NCBI GenBank assembly: GCA_027021395.1
Contig: JALUUK010000541.1
Span: 1-35,188 of the forward strand
Reading direction: 5' to 3'
Length of the DNA stretch: 35,188 nucleotides
Source of the DNA: Acidobacteriota bacterium
GTDB lineage: Bacteria > Acidobacteriota > Polarisedimenticolia > J045
Shown here: positions 24,292-32,187 of the stretch, piece after piece
Numbering within the stretch: the first letter of the stretch is position 1
Layout of the letters: every line of letters starts with the position of its first letter
Program-made: the position numbers and the translations under genes
Notes under the pieces: generated by a model
The model's input: only the letters and a program-made list of their open reading frames with translations
Told to the model about the DNA's origin: nothing
The model's database searches: none

Positions 24292-25418
24292 GCGGAGCCC
24301 AACAGAACACGCTCTACACCGTCGCTCATCTCGATCGCGAGCGCTTCGCCCCGTTCTTGATTGCCGGCCCCGGCGGCGTACTCGATGACGAGGCGCGCGA
24401 GATCGAAGGTCTAGGCTTTGAAACGTGTTCGTCGCTCGTACGTCCGATTTCGCCGCGAGCCGACCTCGAGGCTCTGCGAGATCTCACGCGGCGCTTGCGT
24501 CGACTCGCGCCGCATGTCGTGCATACGCATTCCTCCAAAGCCGGTATTCTCGGTCGTTGGGCCGCACGGATCGCCGGAGTTCCGGTGGTCATTCACACGG
24601 TGCACGGCTGGGGATTCCACGCGCATCAGGCGCCCTGGAAGCGCTGGACCTTCATCGCGCTCGAACGGGCCGTACGGCGCCATACCACACGGCTGGTCGC
24701 GGTCTCCAAGGCCAATGTCGAGGCCGGAGTCGATCGTCGCATCGCGCGGCGTGAAGAATTCGAAGTGATCTATTCCGGAGTGGCGCTCGAGCCTTACCGG
24801 CGCGCCGCCGGAAACGGCATGCTGCGCCGAGAACTCGGTCTCGCCCCGGAAACGCCGCTTGCCGGGATGGTGGCTTGTCTCAAGCCGCAGAAGGCCCCGG
24901 TGGACTTCGTCGAGGTGGCCGCGAGCGTATCGAAGGATCGACCCGATGCGCACTTCGTCTTGGCCGGAGATGGGGAACTCAGGGAAGAGGTTGAACGGGC
25001 CGTCATCGCGCACGGCTTGCAGGGCCGTTTCCACCTCCTCGGTTGGCGTCGCGATGTGCCCGAAGTCATCGGCGATCTCGACGTGTTGGTCTTGACTTCG
25101 CTGCACGAAGGTTTGCCGCGTGTCTTTCCCGAGGCGATGGCTGCAGGACGGCCCATCGTGGCCACGGCGGTCGATGGCGGTCCGGAGGCCGTTCATCACG
25201 GGCGCAACGGTTTCTTGCATCCGGTTCGCGACGTCGAGGGCATGGCGCGCAGCCTGTCGACTTTGCTCTCAGATGCGGATCTGCGACGCCGCATGGGCGA
25301 GGAGGGCCGCCCGCGCGCCGAAGCTTGGGATATCGATCTGATGGTTCGCAAGCAGGAAGAACTCTACCTCTCAGAGATAGCGAAGTGCGTTGGACTTGAA
25401 GAGGCACCAAATCGTTGA
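24180..25418 (+). CDS. GT4 family glycosyltransferase
   Basis: GT-B fold enzyme, 412 residues. The N-terminal domain begins with the conserved IRVCHIITKLELGGAQQN (glycine-rich acceptor loop) and has HTHSSKAGILGRWAAR and HTVHGWGFH. The C-terminal donor domain has the E-x7-E type motif SLHEGLPRVFPEAMAAGRPIVAT and the final ALGG-like DGGPEAVHHGRNGF. The only canonical start in frame is ATG 24180, giving a 26-residue extension before the family start and a 112-base overlap with the preceding flavoprotein gene. A noncanonical start nearer 24250 cannot be excluded. It is the last gene of the inserted glycan module, and its 3' end overlaps the convergent modC gene by 48 bases. Confidence 0.87.
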   Translation: MDLQLHGTSVDGRTRDGGSAARAGGIRVCHIITKLELGGAQQNTLYTVAHLDRERFAPFLIAGPGGVLDDEAREIEGLGFETCSSLVRPISPRADLEALRDLTRRLRRLAPHVVHTHSSKAGILGRWAARIAGVPVVIHTVHGWGFHAHQAPWKRWTFIALERAVRRHTTRLVAVSKANVEAGVDRRIARREEFEVIYSGVALEPYRRAAGNGMLRRELGLAPETPLAGMVACLKPQKAPVDFVEVAASVSKDRPDAHFVLAGDGELREEVERAVIAHGLQGRFHLLGWRRDVPEVIGDLDVLVLTSLHEGLPRVFPEAMAAGRPIVATAVDGGPEAVHHGRNGFLHPVRDVEGMARSLSTLLSDADLRRRMGEEGRPRAEAWDIDLMVRKQEELYLSEIAKCVGLEEAPNR

Positions 25419-26465
25419 GCCGGGTTCGAGGCCCATGCTCGTGATCGTACGAGAGGTGACCTCGACGATCATCGGCAAGCCGACATCGATCTCGACGAAG
25501 ACCTGACCTTCATGAGGGACGAGGCGGCGAATCGTTCCGGGCCACTGGTTTTGAACGGAAATTCCGCAGACATGCTGCGCGGAAAGCGCGATATCTTGGG
25601 GACGCAAGGCGAGCGAGCGCTCCGTTCCGAGCGGGTCGGCAACGAGCGGTGCGTTGACGACGGGCGGCGTCGTGCCCGCTTCGCCCAAGACGACCTGCCA
25701 GCGGGTGATGCCCTGTTCACGACGGTGTTCCACGGCGCGGCAGCGCAACAGGCTGACCAAGCCGAGAGATTGCATCGAACGGAGTGCTCGCTGCTGCATC
25801 ATCAGATCGAGGTAGCGACCGTGCGCCTCGAGGCGTCCGCTTTCGATGATCAGCATCATTTCGCCGATCTGCAGAAACTCGCCGATTTCATGTGTGACAT
25901 AGAGGATCGGTAAGCCGGAGCGGCCGGCGATCTTGCGCAAGAGGTTCAGTGCGCGGCGCTTGAGTCTCGGATCGAGCGCCGAGAGCGGTTCGTCGAGCAG
26001 CAGCGCCCGGGGGTGGGCGAGCAGGGAGCGCGCCAAGGCGGTGCGTTGCGCTTCGCCGCCGGAGAGCGAACGGGGTCGGCGGGAAAGCAGCCCGGCGATT
26101 TCGAGTTCTTCGACGACCTCGTCGAAGGAGACGATCTGCCGCCCTCGCTGCGCATGCTTTCCGGCATAGTCGAGATTGGCGCGAACGCTCATGTGCGGGA
26201 AGAGCCGTGCTCGCTGAAAGACCAAGGCCACGGCGCGCCGGTGCGCGGGCAGGTTTCGTCGCGCTTTGCAATCGAAGAGAATTCTTCCGTCAAGCGCAAT
26301 GCGGCCGGAATCCGGCGTGGCGAGGCCGGCGAGCAGATGCAGCAAGGTGGATTTCCCGGCGCCCGAGTGCCCGAGAATCCCCCATACGCCCGGAGAGGCG
26401 GAGGCCTCGATATCTAGGGCGAAGTCGCCGCGGCGCCACCTCACGTCGAATGCGAGGCCCGTCAT
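25371..26465 (-). CDS. modC: Molybdate ABC transporter ATP-binding protein ModC
   Basis: Cytoplasmic ATPase that powers molybdate (or tungstate) import through ModB. It has Walker A GHSGAGKST, Q-loop VFQRARLFPHM, signature LSGGEAQRTALARSLL, Walker B ALLLDEPLSALD and switch His YVTHEIGE. The C-terminal part contains a MOP/TOBE-type oxyanion-sensing domain (GTIRRLVPHEGQVFVEIDVG), typical of ModC at about 360 residues. Start ATG 26465 overlaps the modB stop (ATGA), so the ORF-track start at 26501 is too early. The 3' end overlaps the + strand GT4 gene tail to tail by 48 bases. The gene is unrelated to the pilus and marks an operon inserted in reverse orientation. Confidence 0.93.
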   Translation of the reverse strand: MTGLAFDVRWRRGDFALDIEASASPGVWGILGHSGAGKSTLLHLLAGLATPDSGRIALDGRILFDCKARRNLPAHRRAVALVFQRARLFPHMSVRANLDYAGKHAQRGRQIVSFDEVVEELEIAGLLSRRPRSLSGGEAQRTALARSLLAHPRALLLDEPLSALDPRLKRRALNLLRKIAGRSGLPILYVTHEIGEFLQIGEMMLIIESGRLEAHGRYLDLMMQQRALRSMQSLGLVSLLRCRAVEHRREQGITRWQVVLGEAGTTPPVVNAPLVADPLGTERSLALRPQDIALSAQHVCGISVQNQWPGTIRRLVPHEGQVFVEIDVGLPMIVEVTSRTITSMGLEPGSTIWCLFKSNALRYL

Positions 26466-27157
26466 GGTTCGTTCCACCGCCGCGCGCGCCGGGCGAGCCA
26501 CTCCGAGGTCGCGAGCGAGGCGAAAGAGAGGACGAGCGAGAGCACGGCCAAGCGCAAGGCCGCGCCCTCGGCGCCGGGAGTTTGCGCGGTGGAGAAGATG
26601 GCAAGCGGCAGCGTGCGCGTTTCGCCCTGAATATTGCCGGCGAGGATGATCGTCGCACCGAATTCACCGAGGCTGCGGGCGAAGGCCAGCATCAGACCGG
26701 TGATGATTCCCGGGGCGGCCAAAGGCAGAGTGATCGACCACCATCGCCGCAGCGGGCCTGCGCCGAGCAGGGCGGCGGCCTCTTCCAATCCTTCGTCGGA
26801 CGATTCCATGGAAACGCGGACGGCGCGCACGAGCAGGGGGAAGCCCATGACGGCGGAGGCCATCACGGCACCGCGCCGGGTGAAGGCGATGTCGAGGCCC
26901 ATGGCATCCAGAATCGGGGAGATCGGTCCGGAGCGACCGAGCAGCAGCAAGAGCATGTATCCCACGACGACCGGAGGGAGTACGAGCGGCAGATGCACGA
27001 GCAGATCGACCACGCCCTTACCGAAGAAACGCCGGCGGGCGAGCAGCCAGCCGAGATAGATCCCGGGCAGGGCTGTGACCGCTACGGCACCGAGCGCCAC
27101 CTGGATCGAGAGCTTCAGCGCTTCCCACTCCGCCGCGTTGGGGGCGTCCCAGATCAT
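26462..27157 (-). CDS. modB: Molybdate ABC transporter permease ModB
   Basis: Inner-membrane permease of 231 residues with about five to six spans and the BPD-type EAA loop (EEAAALLGAGPLRRWWSITLPLAAPGI). LARSLGEFGATIILAGNI is characteristic of ModB/CysT-type permeases. The ORF track runs far upstream (27463), but that extension lies inside modA. ATG 27157 has GGGAGG six bases upstream and overlaps the modA stop (ATGA), giving normal length. It works with ModA and ModC in the same minus-strand operon. Confidence 0.93.
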   Translation of the reverse strand: MIWDAPNAAEWEALKLSIQVALGAVAVTALPGIYLGWLLARRRFFGKGVVDLLVHLPLVLPPVVVGYMLLLLLGRSGPISPILDAMGLDIAFTRRGAVMASAVMGFPLLVRAVRVSMESSDEGLEEAAALLGAGPLRRWWSITLPLAAPGIITGLMLAFARSLGEFGATIILAGNIQGETRTLPLAIFSTAQTPGAEGAALRLAVLSLVLSFASLATSEWLARRARRWNEP

Positions 27158-27927
27158 CGTCCGCCTCCCGCATCGTCGTCGGGCGAAAGAAAACCGGCCT
27201 CGAGGAAGATCTCGCGGCTGTCTGCGGCGAGAAGGCGCTCGTAGAGCCTCGTCGCATCGCGACCGGCGCGTTGGGTGAGCGCCAGCGGATAGCGGATCTT
27301 CGGCTGTGCACCTACGGGCACGGTCTCGATGATCTCGACGCGCCGGGACGCGGCGGCATCGGAAGCGTAGACCAGGCCGAGGTCGGCTTCTCCCATCTCG
27401 ACGATGGCCAGCGCCGCACGCGCATCCACCGCGGGAAGCAGGCGTGGGGCGAACGTTTCCCAAAGGCCCATCGCTTCGAGGGCGCTTCGCCCGTAGAGAC
27501 CGCAGGGAACATGGGCCGGATCAGCCATGGAGAACGGCCCCTCGGTGAACTCGTCGGCGCGCATTCCGTCTCGTGCCTTCGCGGCCGGCACGACGAAGAC
27601 GAGGGAATTGCTCAAGAGGGATACGGTGGAACCCGGCGCGATCACTCCCTTTCTTGCGATATCGTCCATCCATGCGGTGTTGGCCAGCAAGACGAGGTCG
27701 GCCGTCGCGCCGAGCGCGAGTTGCCGGGCGAGTGCCGAGGAGGCGGCGAAATGAGCGCGCACTTCGATGCCGGTTTCCGCTTCGAAGCCCGCGATGATGC
27801 GCACCATCGCGGGCTCCGTGCTCGCCGCAGCGAATAGGGTCACCGGCCGACTCTCGGTGGAGGGGCTGCACGCCGACGTTCCGAGATAGGCCAAGCAGGC
27901 GGCCGAGACGAGCCAAAGGCGCTTCAC
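27154..27927 (-). CDS. modA: Molybdate ABC transporter substrate-binding protein ModA
   Basis: Periplasmic or membrane-tethered binding protein that captures molybdate. GTG 27927 with GGAGA upstream gives a signal sequence KRLWLVSAACLAYLGTSAC with a possible lipobox Cys; the ORF-track ATG 28017 adds an unlikely leader. The mature chain has family motifs LFAAASTEPAMVRIIAGFE, HFAASSALARQLALGATADL (oxyanion loop) and NTAWMDDIARKG. The C-terminal lobe has GEADLGLVYASDA. At 257 residues it is the expected size. It is the first gene of the modABC operon and is divergent from the PilH-like ATPase. Tungstate or another oxyanion is a minor alternative. Confidence 0.9.
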   Translation of the reverse strand: MKRLWLVSAACLAYLGTSACSPSTESRPVTLFAAASTEPAMVRIIAGFEAETGIEVRAHFAASSALARQLALGATADLVLLANTAWMDDIARKGVIAPGSTVSLLSNSLVFVVPAAKARDGMRADEFTEGPFSMADPAHVPCGLYGRSALEAMGLWETFAPRLLPAVDARAALAIVEMGEADLGLVYASDAAASRRVEIIETVPVGAQPKIRYPLALTQRAGRDATRLYERLLAADSREIFLEAGFLSPDDDAGGGR

Positions 27928-27973
27928 GATCTTCTCCGGCCGGGCGGTGAGCGTGCCGGGCGGGTGGCGACAG

Positions 27974-27979
27974 ATCATA
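27974..27979 (-). promoter_or_regulatory. Possible -10 element for modABC
   Basis: On the minus strand TATGAT matches five of six -10 consensus bases and would start transcription about 40 bases before the modA GTG. The -35 region (TCGCAA at 17 bases) is weak. A 6-bp inverted repeat TGCGAG/CTCGCA (27997-28016) lies just upstream and could be an operator; it does not look like a standard ModE box. Confidence 0.3.
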
Positions 27980-28054
27980 TCGCGGAGCCGGGGCGTTGCG
28001 AGTGGCATAGCTCGCATATCCGGGAATCGCCGGTACGATTTGCATGGCCTCGAC

Positions 28055-28081
28055 TTGACAGTGCGGGAAAAGCTCCATAAT
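28055..28081 (+). promoter_or_regulatory. Possible sigma-70 promoter for the PilH/PilI-like operon
   Basis: TTGACA (perfect -35) is followed after 15 bases by CATAAT (five of six -10 bases). The spacing is shorter than the optimal 17. The predicted start would lie only a few bases before ATG 28095, implying a very short leader. Confidence 0.4.
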
Positions 28082-28094
28082 CCTCGACTCCGAG

Positions 28095-29123
28095 ATGTGT
28101 GCTGAAAAATCCAAGAAACCCATACCCCTGAAACTCGAACGGGTCACGAAGCGCTACAAGACGCATTTCTGGCAGCGTGCGGCCGTTTCCGTGGACGATC
28201 TCTCGCTGAGCATCGAGCCCGGCAGCGTGCTCGGTCTGCTCGGCCACAACGGAGCGGGCAAGACCACCACGATCAAGCTGGCGCTCGGGCTGATCTTCCC
28301 CGATTCCGGTGATGTCCGGCTCTTCGGGGATGCGGCGAGCAAGCCTGCGGCTCGTGCGCGGGTGGGATACTTGCCGGAAGCTCCGTACTTTCCCGAGGAT
28401 CTGACCGGCCGAGAGTTGGTGGAACTTTCCGCACGGCTCTACGGTATGGACCGGGCCACCCGCCGACGCCGAGCCGGCGAGATGCTCGAGCGCCTCGGGC
28501 TCGGACGCGCGGCCGACCGAAAGATTCGCAAGTACTCCAAAGGCATGGTGCAACGGGCAGGGTTGGCGAGGGCCTTGGTGACCGAACCCGAATTCGTCAT
28601 TCTCGACGAACCGATGAGCGGCCTCGATCCGGTCGGGCGTCGCGAGGTGCGGGACCTGATTCTCGCCTTGCGCAAGGCGGGTACGACCGTGCTCTTCGCC
28701 TCGCACGTGCTCAGCGATGCCGAGATGCTCTGCGATCATGTGGCGATCTTGCGCAACGGCCGGTTGATTCGTCAGATCGAAATGGCGCGTCTGTCGCGGG
28801 AGCGCCGCACCAAGCACTGGGAAGTCGAGGTGTCCGGGGGAGAAGTCGTTCCGGATGCCGAGGTGATATCCGTTCGCGGCAACGAGCGGCTCTTGAGGTT
28901 CCCCGCTTCCCTGGACTCGGAGACGATCATCGCCCGCTTGCAAAACGCGGGAGTCACGCTGCTTTCTCTCGCCCCGCAGAGACAGAATCTCGAAGATCTC
29001 TTCATGGAGAGTTTCGAGCGGGCGGAAGACCTCGATGCGTCGTCTCACGATTCGACCGTTTCCCGAGAAACGACATCCCCGGGCAACGACACCGAAGAGA
29101 AGAAAGAGGAGGTGGTGGCATGA
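28095..29123 (+). CDS. pilH: ABC transporter ATPase, PilH-like (Myxococcus nomenclature)
   Basis: A 342-residue ABC ATPase with Walker A GHNGAGKTTT, signature YSKGMVQRAGLARAL, Walker B FVILDEPMSGLDP and switch His FASHVLSD. It has a C-terminal extension after residue 230 ending in an acidic/Lys-rich tail. It forms a pair with the ABC-2 type permease gene that overlaps its end (ATGA). In M. xanthus the pil cluster contains pilH, an ABC transporter ATPase required for pilus biogenesis, near pilI and pilD; the same neighbourhood here supports this name. It is not the chemotaxis-like PilH of Pseudomonas. The transported substrate is unknown; some such exporters have gliding-motility relatives. 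Confidence 0.8.
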   Translation: MCAEKSKKPIPLKLERVTKRYKTHFWQRAAVSVDDLSLSIEPGSVLGLLGHNGAGKTTTIKLALGLIFPDSGDVRLFGDAASKPAARARVGYLPEAPYFPEDLTGRELVELSARLYGMDRATRRRRAGEMLERLGLGRAADRKIRKYSKGMVQRAGLARALVTEPEFVILDEPMSGLDPVGRREVRDLILALRKAGTTVLFASHVLSDAEMLCDHVAILRNGRLIRQIEMARLSRERRTKHWEVEVSGGEVVPDAEVISVRGNERLLRFPASLDSETIIARLQNAGVTLLSLAPQRQNLEDLFMESFERAEDLDASSHDSTVSRETTSPGNDTEEKKEEVVA

Positions 29124-29884
29124 ACCGCGTGTTGGCGCTTGCCGCTTCGACCTTCCAAGAAGCGATCAGGCATCGCATCCTGTATCTGCTGCTTTTTTTC
29201 GCGGTTGGAATGATCGCGGCATCTCGTCTCCTGTCCATGCTGACGGTGGGCGAGGACGACAAGATCATCAAGGACGTCGGCATGAGCGCGATCAACGTCT
29301 TCGGCGTCTTGATTGCGCTCTTCGTTGGTGTCGGATTGATCTTTCGTGAGATGGAGAAGCGAACCGTCCTGGTGACGCTTTCCGGCCCGGTCGCGCGTTG
29401 GGAGTATCTTCTGGGCAAGTATTTCGGACTCGCGGGAGCGATCACGCTCAACGCCGCGCTGATGGCTTTGATGCTCTTCGGCATCTTGCTCTATCGTGGC
29501 GCATTTTCCGGCTCTCTGGTCACGGCCGTTTTCATGCTTTGGGTCGAACTGATGTTCATCACCAGCGTGGCGGTGTTTTTCTCTACGCTCTCCACCCCGA
29601 TCTTCTCGGCGCTCTTTACTGCAGGTGCCTATATCGTCGGGCACATGACTTGGTCGTTGCCGATGCTCGAAGCCAAGGTGCCGGAGGGGTTTTGGCGCGA
29701 TGTCGTGCATGGACTCTATCTGCTTCTACCTGATCTAGAGTACGGGGATGTTCGCGCTCTGGCGGTTCACGGCGTCGAGATTCCCTTCGATCGCGTGCTT
29801 TGGGGGACGGTCTACGGGCTCTCGTATGCCGGCTTGTTGTTGCTGGCGGCGTGCTTGATCTTTAGACGGCGGGATCTCGTGTGA
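29120..29884 (+). CDS. pilI: ABC-2 type permease, PilI-like (Myxococcus nomenclature)
   Basis: A 254-residue inner-membrane protein with about six hydrophobic spans (for example ILYLLLFFAVGMIAASRLL, VFGVLIALFVGVGLIF, LNAALMALMLFGILLY, and the C-terminal YGLSYAGLLLLAACLIF). The amphipathic N terminus (LALAASTFQEAIRHR) is typical of ABC-2 exporters. It contains the conserved RWEYLLGKYFG segment after the third span. It is coupled by ATGA to the ATPase gene upstream and overlaps the next gene by four bases. It likely forms the membrane half of the PilH-like transporter. PilI here follows the M. xanthus cluster name, not Pseudomonas chemotaxis PilI. Confidence 0.75.
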   Translation: MNRVLALAASTFQEAIRHRILYLLLFFAVGMIAASRLLSMLTVGEDDKIIKDVGMSAINVFGVLIALFVGVGLIFREMEKRTVLVTLSGPVARWEYLLGKYFGLAGAITLNAALMALMLFGILLYRGAFSGSLVTAVFMLWVELMFITSVAVFFSTLSTPIFSALFTAGAYIVGHMTWSLPMLEAKVPEGFWRDVVHGLYLLLPDLEYGDVRALAVHGVEIPFDRVLWGTVYGLSYAGLLLLAACLIFRRRDLV

Positions 29885-30732
29885 TGATGCGTTCGGCGGT
29901 GGTCGTGACGGCTATGGCCCTGCTCTTGGGTTCGTTGACGAGCGTCGCCCGCGTGCACCTCGAGCGGTTGGAAGAGCAGAGACTCGAAGCATCGCTATTG
30001 TATCTTCCCAAGGGGCACTACTTGCGCGCGATGTCGTTGGGGCACGAAGAGACTCTGGCGGACATTTTCTACGTCTGGTCCTTGCAGTACTACTCCAACT
30101 ACAGCGACGAAAAGCGTTTCGACTACCTCGAGCAGGTTTTTTCTCATGTGATCGCCGAACTCGATCCGCGTTTCGTGGAGGTCTATCTGGTGGGGGCATT
30201 GATCATGTCCACCGAGGCGGGTAGGTCGGATCTCGCGCTCGATCTTTACGACAAAGGTCTCGAACGCAATCCCGATTCTTGGGAACTGGCCTACTGGGCC
30301 GGCTGGGAGAGCTACGACACGAAGGACTATACGCGCGCTAGAATCTACTGGAAACGAGCCGCCGAAATGCCCGGCGCGCCGCCGTTCATCGAAAGGCTGG
30401 CTTCTCGCATGCTCGAGTATGCAGGTGATCTTCGGGCCGCTTTGGCCGAATATGTCGACTTGGCCGAAAATGCCGAGGATGAAAGGACCCGCAAGGTCGC
30501 GCGTGTCTGGATCGATCGTGTGATGGTCGAGTTGGCCGAGGACCTCTACGAAGAGGCACTCGAGCAATTCGAGCTACGACATGGACGCTGCGTGCGGGAT
30601 CTCGATGAGGTCGTCCGAGCGGGAATCCTCAGTGCTCACCCCTCTCTGCCCGAGGGGCGCACGATTCGCTTGTTGCCGGAGACCTGCGCCATCGAGGTCA
30701 GCGAGGCCCGGGTGCTCGAGCAGGACCGGTGA
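29881..30732 (+). CDS. TPR-like protein with N-terminal membrane anchor
   Basis: A 283-residue protein with a single hydrophobic N-terminal segment (SAVVVTAMALLLGSLTSVA) followed by helical repeats. Recognisable TPR-type pairs include DLALDLYDKGLERNPDSWELAYWAG and DYTRARIYWKRAAEMPGAPPF. The region YLRAMSLGHEETLADIFYVWSLQYYS is notably aromatic. The gene overlaps the permease stop by four bases and the pilD start by four, so it sits in a tightly coupled operon with transporter and peptidase. The position corresponds to where an accessory protein (PilG) occurs with PilH/PilI in M. xanthus; I cannot confirm orthology by eye. It probably projects into the periplasm. Confidence 0.75.
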   Translation: MMMRSAVVVTAMALLLGSLTSVARVHLERLEEQRLEASLLYLPKGHYLRAMSLGHEETLADIFYVWSLQYYSNYSDEKRFDYLEQVFSHVIAELDPRFVEVYLVGALIMSTEAGRSDLALDLYDKGLERNPDSWELAYWAGWESYDTKDYTRARIYWKRAAEMPGAPPFIERLASRMLEYAGDLRAALAEYVDLAENAEDERTRKVARVWIDRVMVELAEDLYEEALEQFELRHGRCVRDLDEVVRAGILSAHPSLPEGRTIRLLPETCAIEVSEARVLEQDR

Positions 30733-31580
30733 CCGAAATCGGCGTGCTCGGTCCGGCCGGTTGGCCGATGGAGTTCTTCATCCTTCTCGTCTTCTGCGGG
30801 TTGGTTTTCGGGTCGTTCCTCAACGTCTGTATTTACAGGATCCCGCTAGGGAAGAGCGTCGTCTCTCCGCGTTCAGCGTGCCCTTCATGCGGCACGGCGA
30901 TCGCGTGGTACGGGAACGTTCCTGTCCTCTCTTGGCTGGTCTTGCGCGGCCGCTGCGCCCATTGCCGCGCACCCATTTCGGTGCGTTATCCCTTTGTCGA
31001 GGCGCTGAACGCCGGCTTGTGGGTGGCGGTGGCGATATGGTTCGGTCCGAGCATCACCGCGCTCTTGCTGCTGCCCTTCGTTTCCATCTTGCTGGTCTTG
31101 TTTTTCACCGATTGGGATCATCACCTGCTGCCCGACCGCTTGACCTTTCCGTTGGCGATTGTCGGCTTGATCGTGGCTCCTTTCAATCCACGCCTCGATT
31201 TCGGGTACGGGATTCTCTCCGAGGGTGGAACGGGGGGGCGCATGCTCGCGGCTCTGCTCGGCGCCGTTCTTGGCTACGGTATCTTCTTTACGCTGGCTTT
31301 CGTCTGGAAGGTCTTTTTCGACAAGGACGCCATGGGAGGCGGTGACCTGAAGATGATGCTCGGGGTGGGGGCCTTCTTGGGGATGGGCGGGGTCATCACG
31401 ACGATCTTCTTGGCATCGATCCTGGGGACCGTGCTGGCTCTCCCGTTCTTGCTCACAGGGCGTTGGGCGATGACCCGCCAACTTCCCTTCGGATGCTTCC
31501 TCGCTCCCGCGGCATTGATCTCGGCATTCACCGGCATCGAAGCACTGCGGTGGTATCTCGGTATCATCACGTATACCTAG
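30729..31580 (+). CDS. pilD: Prepilin peptidase/N-methyltransferase PilD
   Basis: Inner-membrane aspartic protease that removes class III leader peptides and N-methylates the new N terminus of pilins. It has the opening FGSFLNVCIYRIPLG and the cytoplasmic zinc-binding tetracysteine (CPSC ... CAHC) of bifunctional PilD enzymes. The catalytic aspartate regions FTDWDHHLLPDRLT (about residues 127-140) and GGGDLKMM (Asp about 206) are both present. Length 283 and about eight spans are normal. The start overlaps the TPR gene by four bases. Its substrates in this window should be the three pilins and the three minor pilins. A 136-base gap with three small hairpins follows. Confidence 0.96.
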   Translation: MTEIGVLGPAGWPMEFFILLVFCGLVFGSFLNVCIYRIPLGKSVVSPRSACPSCGTAIAWYGNVPVLSWLVLRGRCAHCRAPISVRYPFVEALNAGLWVAVAIWFGPSITALLLLPFVSILLVLFFTDWDHHLLPDRLTFPLAIVGLIVAPFNPRLDFGYGILSEGGTGGRMLAALLGAVLGYGIFFTLAFVWKVFFDKDAMGGGDLKMMLGVGAFLGMGGVITTIFLASILGTVLALPFLLTGRWAMTRQLPFGCFLAPAALISAFTGIEALRWYLGIITYT

Positions 31581-31716
31581 CGTTCGCGGTCGCAAAACTC
31601 TCGCGGAGAGTGTTCGGTGTCCGAGGGAAATGTTCGCATCCGAGACGGATTGAGCCTCTAGGTATCGGAAATCCCCGAAAAGACGCGCGGCACGCGTCGT
31701 GCAATGGTTCGGCACC

Positions 31717-32187
31717 ATGAGGAACGTCTCCCAGAACGCCGACTCGTCTCGCGGCTATGCTCTGCTCGACGCATTGACCGCCATGGTGCTGTTCAGCGTG
31801 ATCGCCACGGCGATGATCGGGCTCGCCCATGATGCGAAGCATCACCTCTCTCTAGCGAAGGACTACGATCGCGCACGTATCGCCGGAGAAACGGTGCTTG
31901 CCGATCTCGAAGCGATCTCATGGCATCGACTGCAGGAAACGTTCTCCCTCTCTGAAGATGAAGGCACGGCGCGTATCGGCAGCGGGGACGGAAGCGCTCC
32001 GCCTTCGTGGGACGAACTCGTTGCCGACTTGCGTGAGGGCAGAGTCGAAGCGCGGCTCGAGGCACTCGGAAGGCGCGGTGCCGGAGCCTCTTTCAAAAAC
32101 GCCGTGGCCTTGCGCATCCGGGTGGAAACGAGCTTCGGGCGGGAGCGCGAACGGAGGAAGGTGAGGTTGACGCATGTTCGCTTTTGA
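31717..32187 (+). CDS. Minor pilin, PilV-like (Asp at +5)
   Basis: A 156-residue prepilin-like protein. The leader ends SSRG and the mature helix is YALLDALTAMVLFSVIATAM. The position that is normally Glu +5 is Asp. The rest has helical and strand segments with Arg-rich patches (GRERERRKVRL) as in PilV/PilW-type minor pilins. ATG 31717 and GTG 31699 are both possible; neither has a good ribosome site, and a GCACG-CGT-CGTGC hairpin precedes them. The gene overlaps the next by 14 bases and begins a V-W-X-like minor pilin operon downstream of pilD. Such proteins prime pilus assembly and cap the fibre tip. Confidence 0.78.
   Translation: MRNVSQNADSSRGYALLDALTAMVLFSVIATAMIGLAHDAKHHLSLAKDYDRARIAGETVLADLEAISWHRLQETFSLSEDEGTARIGSGDGSAPPSWDELVADLREGRVEARLEALGRRGAGASFKNAVALRIRVETSFGRERERRKVRLTHVRF

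Noticed and set aside
26207-27244. 345-residue + strand ORF over modB/modC
   Set aside because: Antisense shadow; composition is Arg/Gly/Gln-rich with no motif, whereas the minus-strand frames are clear ModB and ModC.
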